A DNA stretch of 23,337 bases from Gallibacter sp963634825. Lineage in GTDB: Bacteria > Bacillota > Clostridia > Peptostreptococcales > Anaerovoracaceae. The notes beneath the pieces are model-generated. The model did not search any database, was not told the DNA's origin, and saw nothing but the letters and a program-made list of their open reading frames with translations. Below are positions 22,711 through 23,337 of the stretch, piece after piece (the first letter of the stretch is position 1; every line of letters begins with the position of its first letter). The translations under genes were made by a program, and so were the position numbers. Location of the stretch: the NCBI GenBank assembly GCA_963634825.1, contig CAVHCP010000015.1:1-23337 (forward strand), read 5' to 3'.

Positions 22711-22787
22711 CATTGTCCTTTCTGCCTTTTTATACTCCATCAAATCGAAACCAAACTAAATTGATTAAAAAGCTTTGCTGTTTAAAT

Positions 22788-22841
22788 AGTATAGCAGTTA
22801 TAAAGGAGTATGTCAACCTTTTTATATATATTGGTTAACAA
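22788..22841 (-). promoter_or_regulatory. bioY promoter with BirA-type operator
   Basis: On the minus strand TTGTTAACC (22833-22841) and GGTTGACAT (22810-22818) are inverted halves separated by 14 nt, matching the BirA biotin repressor operator form. The second half contains the -35 TTGACA (22811-22816), followed by 17 nt and the -10 TATACT (22788-22793). BirA binding would block the polymerase directly. Confidence 0.85.
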
Positions 22842-22846
22842 AAGAA

Positions 22847-23337
22847 TCAATCCACCTGTTTTGCTTTTAGCGTAATTCCTATACCTGACCAAGTTTTATT
22901 GATATTATCGGTTGTGCTTGCGTCAAATGTAAATTTCAAACTAATGGTGTCTGTCCTTGCTGTATTTGCTTCAAATGTGCCCATCTCCTTAAATGTAAAT
23001 GTCTTGTTGTCAGCGGAAACAACAGCCACCTTATCAGTAGCTCCATTGTCATTTGTCATCGTCAAAGTTACATAATCTTCGAGAGCTTCCGGGAATGTCA
23101 CCACGACATCATATGAGGTCTTTACCTCATTTACTACTGAAGTGTCCCGCACATTTGAAACTGTAAATGTATATGTTGTAGATGTGTCTGTTAAATTTAG
23201 CCCGAGATCGGTATCTGCTTGCTTGGTTGGTTGCGATATGGCAAATTGGGCCACGCGCGCACTGTCGGTAGCTGATGTTTGCTTTGTATACTTCGCCACC
23301 AAAAGCGACGATAATAATGTCAGGCATATACCTATCA
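22847..23337 (-). CDS. Partial gene: exported protein with SipW-like signal region
   Basis: This is the 3' part of a gene whose start lies beyond the right edge. Read in frame to the edge it encodes at least 163 residues. The visible N-terminal end is hydrophobic (IGICLTLLSSLLVA) and is followed by KYTKQTSATDSARVAQF. In Clostridia this follows the signal-peptide core of small secreted or cell-surface proteins that often depend on a SipW-type peptidase (TasA/camelysin-like group). The rest is Thr/Asp/Val-rich, likely beta-sandwich, without cysteine. A TTG at 23302 is an internal codon, not the start. No terminator lies between its stop and the bioY operator. Family membership is by pattern only, and the role is unknown. 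Confidence 0.6.
   Translation of the reverse strand, partial: IGICLTLLSSLLVAKYTKQTSATDSARVAQFAISQPTKQADTDLGLNLTDTSTTYTFTVSNVRDTSVVNEVKTSYDVVVTFPEALEDYVTLTMTNDNGATDKVAVVSADNKTFTFKEMGTFEANTARTDTISLKFTFDASTTDNINKTWSGIGITLKAKQVD

Overview
The window looks like a housekeeping segment from a low-GC, Gram-positive anaerobe of the Clostridia type. The evidence is AGGAGG-type ribosome binding sites, sigma-A style promoters, intrinsic terminators, and a Firmicute gene set: sepF-divIVA, spoVG, rqcH, a stand-alone lspA-rluD pair and bioY. I cannot name a genus from sequence alone. Most genes lie on the minus strand. No transposase, integrase, CRISPR array, rRNA gene or prophage gene is visible.

Layout, left to right. 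(1) 1-2110: rpsB-tsf (minus), with an rpsB promoter and a structured leader. A strong-looking promoter with an A-tract-rich upstream region fires leftwards off the window edge. (2) 2156-4272: yicC-gmk-rpoZ (minus), ended by a terminator, then a small stand-alone LytTR-domain gene squeezed between that terminator and the rpsB promoter. (3) 4352-6911: rqcH (plus, ribosome rescue), convergent with and overlapping a monoacylglycerol-lipase-like hydrolase (minus). (4) 7019-7411: a promoter, a 43-codon gene for a two-CxxC zinc-ribbon microprotein (plus), and three tandem hairpins. (5) 7458-12947: a long minus-strand series rimM-trmD-(HlyD-like)-yggS-sepF-divIVA-lspA-rluD, covering ribosome and tRNA maturation, division-site and pole proteins, lipoprotein processing and rRNA pseudouridylation. 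(6) 13086-13998: tRNA-Arg (plus) with a perfect-consensus promoter, then yajC and tRNA-Leu (minus). (7) 14031-20957: murC-glmU(C-terminal half)-prs-pth-mfd (minus), tightly packed with overlaps. (8) 21036-22137: spoVG (plus) and a six-gene tRNA operon Met-Val-Asp-His-Gln-Cys (minus) sharing one bidirectional terminator. (9) 22144-23337: bioY under a BirA-type operator, and the 3' part of an exported protein cut by the window end.

Points that stand out: a GlmU reduced to its acetyltransferase half; an EF-Ts with an extra block of about 65 residues; an RqcH lacking the Asp of the Asp-Arg pair; an lspA whose Shine-Dalgarno sequence lies beyond a terminator-like hairpin; the unannotated zinc-ribbon microprotein with its hairpin array; and the isolated LytTR gene. 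No complete new defence or mobile system is visible. Functional calls rest on recognised family motifs read by eye, and no database search was run.
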